From Betaproteobacteria bacterium UKL13-2 (GTDB lineage: Bacteria > Pseudomonadota > Gammaproteobacteria > Burkholderiales > Usitatibacteraceae), in contig CP012157.1 of assembly GCA_001602455.1 (NCBI GenBank), positions 2,289,733-2,353,732 on the forward strand: a stretch of 64,000 bases of DNA, in the 5' to 3' direction. The notes beneath the pieces are model-generated. The model searched no databases. It was not told the origin of the DNA and saw only the letters and a list, made by a program, of their open reading frames with translations. Below are positions 27,672-35,894 of this stretch, one piece after another. Positions within the stretch are counted from its first letter, which is position 1, and every line of letters starts with the position of its first letter. The translations under genes were made by a program, and so were the position numbers.

Positions 27672-28100
27672 CTAGCCCCAGCCGCCGCGCTGCGTATCGA
27701 GATAAACACGAACGCGATAAAGATCGACAAGTTGTCCTGTCAACATCAGCGCGAGTGGCGGTTGGCCTGCAAATAGCGGCGCATCGTTAGGGCTGCGAAT
27801 CCACGAATGGGCAACCCCATCATCAGGAAGCAGAATTTGCAACGCCTTGTAGATACCAACGATGTAGGAAAGACGATCAAGCGTATCGCGCCCGATCTTG
27901 CCGATGTCGCCCTTCTTCCAGTTGTAATACGTCGCGCGGGAGGGATCGCCCAACAACACGAGGCATTCCTTCTCAGCGAGCCCCCAGTTCTGGGCAATGC
28001 CGAAAAAGCCGCGCAGGCCCGCACTTGCCAACGCGCCAACGTCGAGGGGTGGCGGGCGCTTTGCCTTGGACTTGTCTTGTAAAGCTGCCGCTGTTTGCAT
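27672..28100 (-). CDS. Xre/MbcA/ParS-like antitoxin
   Basis: A 142-residue antitoxin for the RES toxin. The C-terminal DUF2384-type toxin-binding domain is clear: WIRSPNDAPLFAGQPPLAL and VDLYRVRVYLDTQRGG. The middle holds a helix-turn-helix (LVLLGDPSRATYYNWKKGD). It ends in TAG, followed by TCG and the toxin's TTG in the same frame. Confidence 0.87.
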   Translation of the reverse strand: MQTAAALQDKSKAKRPPPLDVGALASAGLRGFFGIAQNWGLAEKECLVLLGDPSRATYYNWKKGDIGKIGRDTLDRLSYIVGIYKALQILLPDDGVAHSWIRSPNDAPLFAGQPPLALMLTGQLVDLYRVRVYLDTQRGGWG

Positions 28101-28129
28101 GACATTTACCTCTTCAGAGGTTAGATTAA

Positions 28130-28166
28130 TAGTCTACTTTTGGTAGTGTAGACTAATTTTAGTCTA
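28130..28166. promoter_or_regulatory. Operator repeats upstream of the Xre/RES locus
   Basis: TAGTCTAC (28130-28137) and GTAGACTA (28148-28155) form an 8-bp inverted repeat, with a further half-site TAGTCTA at 28160-28166. They lie 30-66 bases upstream of the antitoxin start in an AT-rich promoter region, as expected for autorepression. Confidence 0.65.
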
Positions 28167-28562
28167 TTTATGGACTTTTTGCAAAACGGCGCTTAACCTG
28201 CAGGATAAGCACTAACGGCATTGGGGATACGATGTCCGGGGTGGTACGGGGAAAACAAAGTCGAGCCTGGAACCTTTAACGGAACCTTTAACGCTTGGAA
28301 CCTTTAACGCTTACGGCGCACAACCACACGGGTTGCGCCGGGCCGTGGCCCAATTTTCCCGCATCCCACACACCGCCCGCATCAGCCGCACCCTTAAAAC
28401 TATCGCCCCGTTGAAGAACGGGGCCCAATTTTGGCTGCAAGCCACGACTGACCATTCGGCTTTAGCCGCTGCGGGTTTCTTATCTACCAAACCCTAATAT
28501 TGGCCGGCGTTTTCAGACAGAAACCGCCGAAAGTGCCCGCCAATTCTAGTGTTTGTTGCATA
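28167..28562. repeat. Gene-free stretch with short repeats and a family D palindrome
   Basis: No gene seen. GGAACCTTTAACG occurs three times around 28269-28312. The family D palindrome is at 28397-28432, inverted relative to the copy at 25387. A ...ACCACACGGGTTGCGCC... phrase at 28322 is shared with the repeat blocks at 12.4, 36.7 and 55.9 kb. Confidence 0.6.
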
Positions 28563-28708
28563 GGGAACTTCTAAAAACCGTCACGAGCGGGTGAAGTTGG
28601 CAGTGACGGGTTTGGCAAACACGGGACACGTACCCAGTGTACGGCGACGAATTTGACACACGCGGGAGCTGACAGATTCGCCCGCGCAGTAGGTTTTTAG
28701 AAGTTCCC
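28563..28708. mobile_element. MITE-like element, copy 1 (146 bp, TSD CATA)
   Basis: Ends GGGAACTTCTAAAAAC and GTTTTTAGAAGTTCCC are perfect 16-bp inverted repeats. CATA flanks both sides (28559-28562 and 28709-28712). The interior is non-coding. Related copies are at 52328, 52553 and 55207; this copy is in the opposite orientation to the first of those. Confidence 0.82.
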
Positions 28709-28833
28709 CATAATGCAACGCGTAGGAATGGAGTTGTCAAACAGTCAAACAGTCAAACAGGCTTAACGCCAAGCGCGCAGAATTTCTTCTGCGGTAGACA
28801 AAATTCGGCTTCATGCCGTGAGGTGAACCCAGT

Positions 28834-29215
28834 TCATCCTATATCTGCCGCACCTACATTCCCAATGCCCGCTCGTGTCGCAAGACTCAGCGGGTATTTT
28901 TCATTGTAGGTAACGCCCGTCTTCGGCTCTGCGCGTTTGGGCGGGTCGATTGGCTCGGCGTCCAGATCTTCCACCATCACGGTTTGCGGCCAGATCAGTT
29001 GCACGTAACGCTCTTCTCCGCGTTCGTAGAAACGTTGTAGCGCCCAAAGGAAGTAGTCGACAGCTTGTAAACCTGCGTAATTCTTCGGTTCAGACGCCGT
29101 AATGCTTGCGACTTTGCCGCGAGGTAAATCAAAGTCGCTCGCAAACGCCTTCTCTGCGTCTGCTACCGCATCGCTAAACGCCTGCAAGCGCGGCTTGCTC
29201 CCACGCTTGGCAAAG
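28834..29215 (-). pseudogene. DUF3800-like protein, C-terminal remnant cut by IS3
   Basis: The reading frame enters directly from the IS3 left end (FAKRGSKPRLQAFSDAV) and runs to a stop at 28834. The segment GLQAVDYFLWALQRFYERGE resembles the conserved C-terminal block of DUF3800 proteins, with an acidic QLIWPQTVMVEDLD after it. About the last 127 residues remain. The missing N-terminus is not clearly found on the far side of the IS, so sequence was probably lost. Confidence 0.62.
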
Positions 29216-29280
29216 TGAACGGGGCCCGTTTTTCTGGACGGACAAGTTGATGTTACTTTATCAACTTATCAGGAGTCCTC

Positions 29281-29580
29281 ATGAAACGTATCCCCCGTCG
29301 CACATTCACGGCTGAATTCAAAGCTGAAGCCATCAAACTTGTAACTGAACAAAAGCTTACCCATGCCGAGGTCAGCAAAAAGCTCGACATCGGCACGAAA
29401 TCAATACGCACATGGATCGAGCAACAGTCGCGCGGTGAGCTTAAAGCTAGTTTAGGCGCTGATAAACTCACCGCCGACCAACTGCGTATCCGCGAGCTTG
29501 AACGCGAACTCGCTATTGCCAAGATGGAGCGAGACATATTAAAAAAAGCGACGGCATACTTCGCGAAAGAGTCGAAGTGA
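29281..29580 (+). CDS. IS3 OrfA, outer (split) copy
   Basis: A 99-residue OrfA identical to the one in the inner copy: helix-turn-helix RRTFTAEFKAEAIKLV followed by a leucine-zipper-like helix (IRELERELAIAKMERDILKK). Here the downstream OrfB frame is cut by the inserted copy after its first codons, so no transposase fusion can be made from this end. Confidence 0.85.
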   Translation: MKRIPRRTFTAEFKAEAIKLVTEQKLTHAEVSKKLDIGTKSIRTWIEQQSRGELKASLGADKLTADQLRIRELERELAIAKMERDILKKATAYFAKESK

Positions 29581-29667
29581 GGTATGCCATGATCGATAAA
29601 CTTGAACGGGGCCCGTTTTTCTGGACGGACAAGTTGATGTTACTTTATCAACTTATCAGGAGTCCTC

Positions 29668-29967
29668 ATGAAACGTATCCCCCGTCGCACATTCACGGCT
29701 GAATTCAAAGCTGAAGCCATCAAACTTGTAACTGAACAAAAGCTTACCCATGCCGAGGTCAGCAAAAAGCTCGACATCGGCACGAAATCAATACGCACAT
29801 GGATCGAGCAACAGTCGCGCGGTGAGCTTAAAGCTAGTTTAGGCGCTGATAAACTCACCGCCGACCAACTGCGTATCCGCGAGCTTGAACGCGAACTCGC
29901 TATTGCCAAGATGGAGCGAGACATATTAAAAAAAGCGACGGCATACTTCGCGAAAGAGTCGAAGTGA
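29668..29967 (+). CDS. IS3 OrfA, inner complete copy
   Basis: DNA-binding subunit of the element, 99 residues. Near its end lies an A7G run (about 29928-29935) within TTAAAAAAAGCG. A -1 slip there enters the OrfB frame, which is open from that point, so the usual OrfAB transposase can be made by programmed frameshifting. OrfA ends four bases into OrfB. Confidence 0.9.
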   Translation: MKRIPRRTFTAEFKAEAIKLVTEQKLTHAEVSKKLDIGTKSIRTWIEQQSRGELKASLGADKLTADQLRIRELERELAIAKMERDILKKATAYFAKESK

Positions 29968-30848
29968 GGTATGCCATGATCGATAAACTCCGTCACACAC
30001 ACCCTGTGGACAAGCTATGTCAGTTAGTGGATGTCGCCAAAAGCGGCTATCAAGCGTGGCGTCGGGGCAACGTCATTCCTGCCAAGAGGCTTGAAGATAA
30101 AAGGCTACTAGCGGCCATCAAAGCCGCACACGAACGTAGTCGCGGCACTTATGGGCCAGCGAAGATTCGAACTGAATTGGCAAGCCAAGGCATCAGTGCT
30201 GGACTCAACCGAATCAAACGGTTACGCAAACTCAACGGCATCCGCTGCACGCATAAAAAGAAATTCCGTGTCACGACGGATTCAAAGCATCAACTTCCGG
30301 TCGCTGAGAATTTGCTTAATCGTCAATTTAGGCCAACTGCACCGAATCGAGTGTGGGTGGCTGACATCACCTACATTCCGACCGATGAGGGTTGGCTATT
30401 TCTGGCCGCGATCAAGGATTTATATACCTGTGAGATCGTTGGTTGGGCGATGGATAAGCAAATGACCAAGCAGTTAGTCATTGATGCGTTACGCGCGGCG
30501 TATTGGCGCAAGAAGCCAAAAGCAGGTTTGATGCACCATTCAGATCGCGGTAGCCAGTATTGCAGCGCCGCTTACCGCGCCTTACAGGTTAGCTACGGGA
30601 TGACAACGTCAATGAGTCGCCGAGGTAATTGCTGGGATAACGCGCCAATGGAAAGTTTCTTTGGCACACTCAAGACAGAGAGTCTGCATCATTACCGGTT
30701 TGCCACGCGTGAAGAGGCCAGACGGGTTGTGTTTGAATATATTGAGGTCTTCTACAATCAAATCAGACGTCATGCAAAAATCAACAATCAGTCACCAGCT
30801 GATTGTGCAAAGCAATTCAACGAAGCACAAATGCAATTGGCCGCATAA
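29964..30848 (+). CDS. IS3 OrfB transposase, inner complete copy
   Basis: A 294-residue rve-type integrase domain protein. The catalytic triad is in WVADITYIPT, HHSDRGSQY and PMESFFGTLK, correctly spaced (D-D-35-E type). The N-terminal HTH_21-like region (SRGTYGPAKIRTEL) is present. The nominal start is GTG at 29964, but production as an OrfAB fusion is likelier. Confidence 0.92.
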   Translation: MRYAMIDKLRHTHPVDKLCQLVDVAKSGYQAWRRGNVIPAKRLEDKRLLAAIKAAHERSRGTYGPAKIRTELASQGISAGLNRIKRLRKLNGIRCTHKKKFRVTTDSKHQLPVAENLLNRQFRPTAPNRVWVADITYIPTDEGWLFLAAIKDLYTCEIVGWAMDKQMTKQLVIDALRAAYWRKKPKAGLMHHSDRGSQYCSAAYRALQVSYGMTTSMSRRGNCWDNAPMESFFGTLKTESLHHYRFATREEARRVVFEYIEVFYNQIRRHAKINNQSPADCAKQFNEAQMQLAA

Positions 30849-30887
30849 TCTATCAACTTATCCGTCCACTAAATCGGATCCCGCTCA

Positions 30888-31749
30888 ACTCCGTCACACA
30901 CACCCTGTGGACAAGCTATGTCAGTTAGTGGATGTCGCCAAAAGCGGCTATCAAGCGTGGCGTCGGGGCAACGTCATTCCTGCCAAGAGGCTTGAAGATA
31001 AAAGGCTACTAGCGGCCATCAAAGCCGCACACGAACGTAGTCGCGGCACTTATGGGCCAGCGAAGATTCGAACTGAATTGGCAAGCCAAGGCATCAGTGC
31101 TGGACTCAACCGAATCAAACGGTTACGCAAACTCAACGGCATCCGCTGCACGCATAAAAAGAAATTCCGTGTCACGACGGATTCAAAGCATCAACTTCCG
31201 GTCGCTGAGAATTTGCTTAATCGTCAATTTAGGCCAACTGCACCGAATCGAGTGTGGGTGGCTGACATCACCTACATTCCGACCGATGAGGGTTGGCTAT
31301 TTCTGGCCGCGATCAAGGATTTATATACCTGTGAGATCGTTGGTTGGGCGATGGATAAGCAAATGACCAAGCAGTTAGTCATTGATGCGTTACGCGCGGC
31401 GTATTGGCGCAAGAAGCCAAAAGCAGGTTTGATGCACCATTCAGATCGCGGTAGCCAGTATTGCAGCGCCGCTTACCGCGCCTTACAGGTTAGCTACGGG
31501 ATGACAACGTCAATGAGTCGCCGAGGTAATTGCTGGGATAACGCGCCAATGGAAAGTTTCTTTGGCACACTCAAGACAGAGAGTCTGCATCATTACCGGT
31601 TTGCCACGCGTGAAGAGGCCAGACGGGTTGTGTTTGAATATATTGAGGTCTTCTACAATCAAATCAGACGTCATGCAAAAATCAACAATCAGTCACCAGC
31701 TGATTGTGCAAAGCAATTCAACGAAGCACAAATGCAATTGGCCGCATAA
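30888..31749 (+). pseudogene. IS3 OrfB, outer copy, lacking its first codons
   Basis: Same sequence as the inner OrfB from LRHTHPVDKL onward, complete to the stop and with DDE residues, but separated from its OrfA and start by the inserted copy. An open frame continues upstream into the inner copy in the wrong phase of OrfB, which would give a spurious 362-residue product; that is not a real gene. Confidence 0.85.
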
Positions 31750-31788
31750 TCTATCAACTTATCCGTCCACTAAATCGGATCCCGCTCA

Positions 31789-32237
31789 GTTGGGGGGAAG
31801 CCTACTTTGAGGACGGCTCGGAAAAGGTCGGCGGCGTAAATCAAACGCACCAGCGATGATTTCTTCCGATCTTCACCGAGTTTAATAGGGTTGTCGCTGC
31901 CAAACCAATTCTGTCCACCAGATGTGCCATCAGGAGGGGAAAGGCTTACCTAGTAAAAAATCGCAATCCACCCATTTAATCTCCTCACCTTTAGCGCTTG
32001 TTCACAAAAGTGACTAAAAAATGAACGGGCCGCTAGCAGAAGCAACGCAGAATTTTGCTGGCAGTGGCCGAGGATAGCTATTTCAAAGTGCTTATGCCCC
32101 GAATGGAAAGTCGGACGAGAACACTTGCCGCAGACCAAAAATTGCCCCACTGATAGAGGTTGTGTCGTTTCAAAAAATTCAACCAGCTCCGAGGCCAGCT
32201 CGTAAGTACCCGTAAATACGCTTGAAGCAATGGCTTC
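31789..32237 (-). pseudogene. Possible decayed gene with an in-frame TAG
   Basis: A 507-base gap between the IS and the next gene. On the minus strand one frame looks protein-like over about 95 codons (TYELASELVEFFETTQPLSV, then LVCGKCSRPTFHSGHK). It meets a TAG near 31950 and continues in the same frame as SPPDGTSGGQNWFGSDNP up to the IS boundary. No family recognised. It could be the start of the gene whose end is the DUF3800 remnant, but I see no proof. Confidence 0.3.
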
Positions 32238-32295
32238 TCAACTAACAGCCTAGTATGCGAAAGAGTAGTTCCACTAACCACAAGGACCTCACACC

Positions 32296-32838
32296 ATGGT
32301 CACCACTAAAAATCCAACCGTCAAAAACTACCAGCTAACATCGACTGATCGCGCCAGCATTCGAACTGAGCTATTCACGCTGTGGACAAAAGAACTTCCC
32401 GGCACGTCATCAACCACAAATACATACCGATACAACGTGGAAATTTTGGCCGATGGTTCGGCAATCTACCTGTCACGACCAACGCGGCTAAACAAAGGCG
32501 CAGATTTCGTCATCTGCTGCGAAGGGTTCTTGAAATTCAAGAACGGGAATGACAAACCACCAAGGCATGAAGACCTAATCAGTGAAGCGATCTCGCTCAC
32601 GCCTGGTTCCGAGAGCCGCGCTGAACTACTCCATGCCTTAGCATGTATATATCGCTGCGAAGATAGCGCTGTTGTAGTGAGAAGCCTTCAAGCGCTTCAG
32701 AACAATTCTCGGGCTGAGCGGGTACTTTTCATCGCAAAATGGTTTTTTATCGAGCAGGACCTTACATATTGGACACAAAGTGGAAGGCAGATGCTACGTG
32801 ACGAGCTCGAAGCGCGCCTGGGCACTTTCCCGGCGTAG
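32296..32838 (+). CDS. Hypothetical protein beside the restriction-modification operon
   Basis: A 180-residue protein with an ATG preceded by AAGGA at a suitable distance. No family recognised. It begins MVTTKNPTVKNYQLTSTD, has two Cys (CCEGFLKF) near residue 75 and a helical C-terminal half. No signal peptide or membrane segment. It converges with the restriction operon, 129 bases from the endonuclease gene, so it may be part of the same island, but a functional link is not shown. Confidence 0.55.
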   Translation: MVTTKNPTVKNYQLTSTDRASIRTELFTLWTKELPGTSSTTNTYRYNVEILADGSAIYLSRPTRLNKGADFVICCEGFLKFKNGNDKPPRHEDLISEAISLTPGSESRAELLHALACIYRCEDSAVVVRSLQALQNNSRAERVLFIAKWFFIEQDLTYWTQSGRQMLRDELEARLGTFPA

Positions 32839-32967
32839 TGCGGCAGCAGCGCGTAATTTGTGGATGCCTCGTTACCGACCAACTTGTCGGTTCAGCTTCG
32901 AACACAAATGACTAACCCTGGTTACCTCTTGTAGTGTGTAGCGGAACTATGGCGTTAACCAAAAGTA

Positions 32968-33504
32968 CTACGCGGTTGGAAGTCCAAGCCAAGGCAGCGG
33001 TAGCTTGTTGAACACGTAGTGGCAGTTCACGCTATGTATGTACCCCAACACATCGTGGTATTCCTTTGCTTTGAACCAATCATTGAGGACGTAGACGTAC
33101 TCAACCTTTAAGCCGATGTTTGCAACCAGTTTTAGGTATTGCTTCCGCTTGAAGTCGCAAGTTTGCAATTTTTCATCGACCGAGCCCGCTACTTGTTGGT
33201 ATTTGACTTCGATGATAAACAAAGTCTCCCTAACAATCACTAAGAGTGCGTCGTCAGGGAGCAACTTCTTAGAGATCAGCTTTGTCCAATCGATTCCATG
33301 CTCAGCAAGGTACTTGTAGAACGAGTGCTTCTTGAAGCACCTTGCAACGAGTGCGCCCTTGAAATAAACACCATCTCCGGTTTTTCCTAGAATCGGCTTG
33401 ATTTCGTAGCCCGGAACATTACGCAGCAGGGATTGAAAATCAACATCTCGCTCAAACGTTAAGCCAGTAGCAGTGCTTCCTCCGCCCACGCCTCCAAGTC
33501 TCAT
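32968..33504 (-). CDS. Predicted type II restriction endonuclease (PD-(D/E)XK)
   Basis: A 178-residue protein, last gene of the three-gene operon. It opens MRLGGVGGGSTATGLTFERD, a Gly-rich N-terminus with a conserved FE, and carries an Asp in LPDDALLVIV followed by LFIIEVKYQQ, the D...ExK catalytic core of the PD-(D/E)XK fold. It is shorter than DpnII or MboI (about 280 residues), so it may be a different GATC-type nuclease or another specificity. Its start overlaps the second methylase stop as ATGA, giving translational coupling so the nuclease is made last. Confidence 0.75.
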   Translation of the reverse strand: MRLGGVGGGSTATGLTFERDVDFQSLLRNVPGYEIKPILGKTGDGVYFKGALVARCFKKHSFYKYLAEHGIDWTKLISKKLLPDDALLVIVRETLFIIEVKYQQVAGSVDEKLQTCDFKRKQYLKLVANIGLKVEYVYVLNDWFKAKEYHDVLGYIHSVNCHYVFNKLPLPWLGLPTA

Positions 33505-34403
33505 GCTTCCTCCGCTGACAGCGCACGCTTCAATCTTGATACGGAAAGTTCGATGAACTGAGTCTCTGCTTCTACCCCGCAGAACCTGCGCCCCTGTCGA
33601 ATGGCAGCAACACCAGTGGTGCTACTACCCGAAAATGGATCGAAAACAAATGCTCCGGGTAGAGTCGCAGCGCGGATACACCGCTCAACCAAAGCCACCG
33701 GTTTCTGAGTCGGGTGCTTCCCGAACGTTTTTTCATCTCGGCCGGGCGGAAGAAATTTCCAGACCGACTTCATCTGCTTGCCTTCGTTCTCCAACTTCAT
33801 CTCTGCGTAATTAAAGTGGTGCCTGGATTTGGCATTCTTCGCAGCCCACAGAATCGTCTCGGTAGCGTGGGTAAAGTACCGGCATGCGAGGTTAGGTGGA
33901 GGATTTGGTTTCTCCCAAGCGATGTCGTTCAGCAATTTAAGTCCAAGCTGTTGCATCGCAAAGCCCACGGAGTAAATCGCGTGCATTGTTCCCGAAACCC
34001 AAATGGTTCCGTTTGGCTTCAGCAACTTTTGACACCTACCGAGCCATTGGCGGTTGAATTCATGATTAACCTCCGGTCCTTGCGATTTGTCCCAGGCTCC
34101 CTTGTCGACGGCCACCATTCGACCATTTTGGCAAGTAACGCCCCCGTTAGATAGAAAGTACGGAGGGTCGGCGAATATCGTGTCAAAGATGCCCGCCGGA
34201 TGTCTAGCCAGAATCGCGTCCATCACCTCTAAGCAGTTACCTTTGTAAAGGTATACCCCGCGGCTTCTGTCGCAAAAGACTCGCTCATTGGCAGAGGTGA
34301 CAGTTGGCTCTGAAACAAACTCCGCAGCACCGAATTCGAAGCGCTCTGAGTAGTCGTTGGTCGGTAGGTCGCTCGCCACCGGTTTCCTAGCGCGCAGGGT
34401 CAC
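33501..34403 (-). CDS. Beta-class DNA adenine/cytosine-N4 methyltransferase (DpnA-like)
   Basis: A 300-residue methyltransferase in the beta-class order: catalytic motif IV first (FADPPYFLSNGG, about residue 80), SAM-binding motif I last (FDPFSGSSTTGVAA, about residue 262). GKHPTQKPVAL before motif I is the usual lead-in. The start is GTG, overlapping the Dam-like gene's stop. In DpnII/MboI systems a second, beta-class methylase protects single-stranded or hemimethylated GATC; that role is inferred from the pairing. Confidence 0.87.
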   Translation of the reverse strand: MTLRARKPVASDLPTNDYSERFEFGAAEFVSEPTVTSANERVFCDRSRGVYLYKGNCLEVMDAILARHPAGIFDTIFADPPYFLSNGGVTCQNGRMVAVDKGAWDKSQGPEVNHEFNRQWLGRCQKLLKPNGTIWVSGTMHAIYSVGFAMQQLGLKLLNDIAWEKPNPPPNLACRYFTHATETILWAAKNAKSRHHFNYAEMKLENEGKQMKSVWKFLPPGRDEKTFGKHPTQKPVALVERCIRAATLPGAFVFDPFSGSSTTGVAAIRQGRRFCGVEAETQFIELSVSRLKRALSAEEA

Positions 34404-35200
34404 GAGAACACCGCAATCAGCTCCGCCGCTTTGCCACGATTTGCGGCACTGCTTGAGATAAATCTCTGAACACCGAATGCCTCGATGACAGCTCGTGCGT
34501 AGGCGGCCCTCGTGAACTCAGTATCGTGGTTGGAAATTACAACAGGAACACCCCGCTCACTTAGTTCAGCGGCTAGCGTTGCGAGTTCTCTCTGTTCTGA
34601 GACGCCGAAACCTTCAGCCGTGTAGTCTGAAAAGTTGGAGGTTGCAGACAACGGGACGTATGGCGGGTCGCAATAGACCACATCTCCTAGCGTCGCACTG
34701 CGCATGGTGCTGCGAAAATCTGCGTGCACGAAATCCGCACGCTGGCTCTTCGAGTTAAATGCGATTAACTCTGCCTCCGGAAATCCCGGCGAGTCGTACC
34801 TTCCGAAGGGCACATTGAATTTACCTTTTGAGTTGTACCGACACAGGCCATTGAAACAATGCCGATTGAGATAGACAAAAAGTGCCGATCTGCGCGAGCC
34901 AGGCGGGCAGTCGTTGAACTCTTGTCGCAACTCGTAAAAGGCGCCCGCTTCATTGTTCTGCGCCGAAAACAGTTGCTTTGCATACTCAATAAATTCGTTT
35001 CCGTCCCGTTTGACCGCGCTGAACAAATCAATAACATCTCTATTCGAGTCTCCCAACAAGTACGAATCAAACTCCGTATTCATGAAGACTGCGCCGGAGC
35101 CTACGAAAGGTTCCACAAGTCGCGAACCTGATGGGAGCGCCGTCCGCACCCTCTCAATGATTTTGAACTTGCTTCCAGCCCACTTTAGAAATGGCTTCAT
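34400..35200 (-). CDS. Dam/DpnM-like DNA adenine methyltransferase
   Basis: A 266-residue alpha-class N6-adenine methylase. It starts at ATG 35200, with AAGGA eight bases upstream, giving MKPFLKWAGSKFKII as in Dam and DpnM; an upstream in-frame start is less likely. Motif I region VEPFVGSGAVF (about residue 35), NRHCFNGLCRYN, and motif IV VYCDPPYVPL (about residue 170). Dam-family members of this type methylate GATC; the target here is inferred. First gene of the restriction operon. Confidence 0.9.
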   Translation of the reverse strand: MKPFLKWAGSKFKIIERVRTALPSGSRLVEPFVGSGAVFMNTEFDSYLLGDSNRDVIDLFSAVKRDGNEFIEYAKQLFSAQNNEAGAFYELRQEFNDCPPGSRRSALFVYLNRHCFNGLCRYNSKGKFNVPFGRYDSPGFPEAELIAFNSKSQRADFVHADFRSTMRSATLGDVVYCDPPYVPLSATSNFSDYTAEGFGVSEQRELATLAAELSERGVPVVISNHDTEFTRAAYARAVIEAFGVQRFISSSAANRGKAAELIAVFS

Positions 35201-35241
35201 CAGATTCCTTGCCGAAAATCGATTTGGTAATTTAGCGATAA

Positions 35242-35261
35242 TACTGTATATAAATACATAA
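35242..35261. promoter_or_regulatory. LexA-box-like sequence upstream of the restriction-modification operon
   Basis: TACTGTATATAAATACATAA lies 42-61 bases upstream of the Dam-like start and matches the enterobacterial LexA consensus at 17 of 20 positions; the CTG half is perfect and the CAG half is CAT. It could also be an AT-rich promoter with chance symmetry. Confidence 0.35.
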
Positions 35262-35519
35262 TCCAAGCGTGTCGCTGAGTTTGCATTTCATCTAGGGAAT
35301 TGGGTGAACTGAATATCGGAAGCGTTCCAAACTTCTCGCGTGCAACCAGTGGCTTGCGTTGGGGGCTGGCTGTAGGGAGTATCTGACGGGGTCATGGCTA
35401 ACGGATGGAGGCGTTACGGCGTTTGTTCTACAGCTGGTTTACTCGCTCGGTGCACTTTACAGAAGTTAGCTAATCCAGCAACCATCCTAAAGAGCAGGAT
35501 ATAAGGACGGTTTCAAATA
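35262..35519. other. Gene-free stretch, nothing recognised
   Basis: Between the restriction operon and the IS30 remnant. No convincing reading frame, hairpin or repeat was seen. Confidence 0.4.
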
Positions 35520-35563
35520 AATAGTGCAACACAATCTTGTGAAGTCTACAAAGGAGTGTTGAG

Positions 35564-35744
35564 ATGGAAAGCAAGTCGGGTTGTTACAAGACGATGGATC
35601 TGGCGGTTCGGGAGGAGATCAGCCTAGGGCTGGCCAAGGGTTTGGATCAGGCGCAGATTGCGCGTTTGGTCGGTTTTGCACCCTGCTCGATCAGCCGTGA
35701 GATTCGGCGACATCATGTGGCCGACGTGGGCTACCGCGCATATT
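35564..35744 (+). pseudogene. IS30-family transposase, N-terminal remnant
   Basis: About 60 codons with AAAGGAG upstream: YKTMDLAVREEISLGLAKG followed by the helix-turn-helix AQIARLVGFAPCSISREI and the GYRAYW motif typical of IS30 N-termini. The frame then passes into the antisense strand of a nucleotidyltransferase gene, so the element was truncated at about 35744. No catalytic domain remains. Confidence 0.8.
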
Positions 35745-35867
35745 GGTTACCAGCAAGCCAGTAGCACAGCCGCCAACAAACACCAATGATTCACGTAGCG
35801 GGCCGAGTGCGGTAGCAACCGTCGTGAGGATGGCGAGATTCTTTTGGTCTGCGCTGATGGGTGTCAT
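35745..35867 (-). pseudogene. Nucleotidyltransferase (AbiEii-like) N-terminal remnant
   Basis: An ATG at 35867 opens MTPISADQKNLAILTTVATA and reaches FVGGCATGLLVT, the GG-containing first strand of a Pol-beta-type nucleotidyltransferase. After 41 codons the IS30 remnant begins and homology stops. It lies 27 bases downstream of the HTH gene on the same strand. Such HTH and nucleotidyltransferase pairs occur together in other genomes from memory; the toxin-antitoxin reading is inference. Confidence 0.55.
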
Positions 35868-35894
35868 GATGGTGGTGATCGTGGTCTTGCTTAG

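Larger units (their letters stand above)
29216..31788 (+). mobile_element. IS3-family element with an identical copy inserted inside it
   Basis: The outer copy runs from 29216 to 29602 and resumes at 30888 or 30891 to 31788. The inner, complete copy is 29603-30887 (1285 bp) and is flanked by ACT at 29600-29602 and 30888-30890. Left end TGAACGGGGCCCGTTTTTC and right end (read inward) TGAGCGGGATCCGATTTAG are imperfect inverted repeats that continue into GGACGGA-AAGTTGAT. The outer flanks (AAG and GTT) do not match, so its original target duplication is lost. Confidence 0.92.

Noticed and set aside
28563-28708. The long inverted repeat considered as a transcription terminator
   Set aside because: Arms are too far apart, there is no fitting T tract, and the flanking CATA duplication and sister copies show an insertion element.
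30661-31749. A 362-codon frame running from the inner to the outer IS3 copy
   Set aside because: Its first 75 or so codons are out of phase with OrfB; it arises from the nested junction and is not a real fusion.
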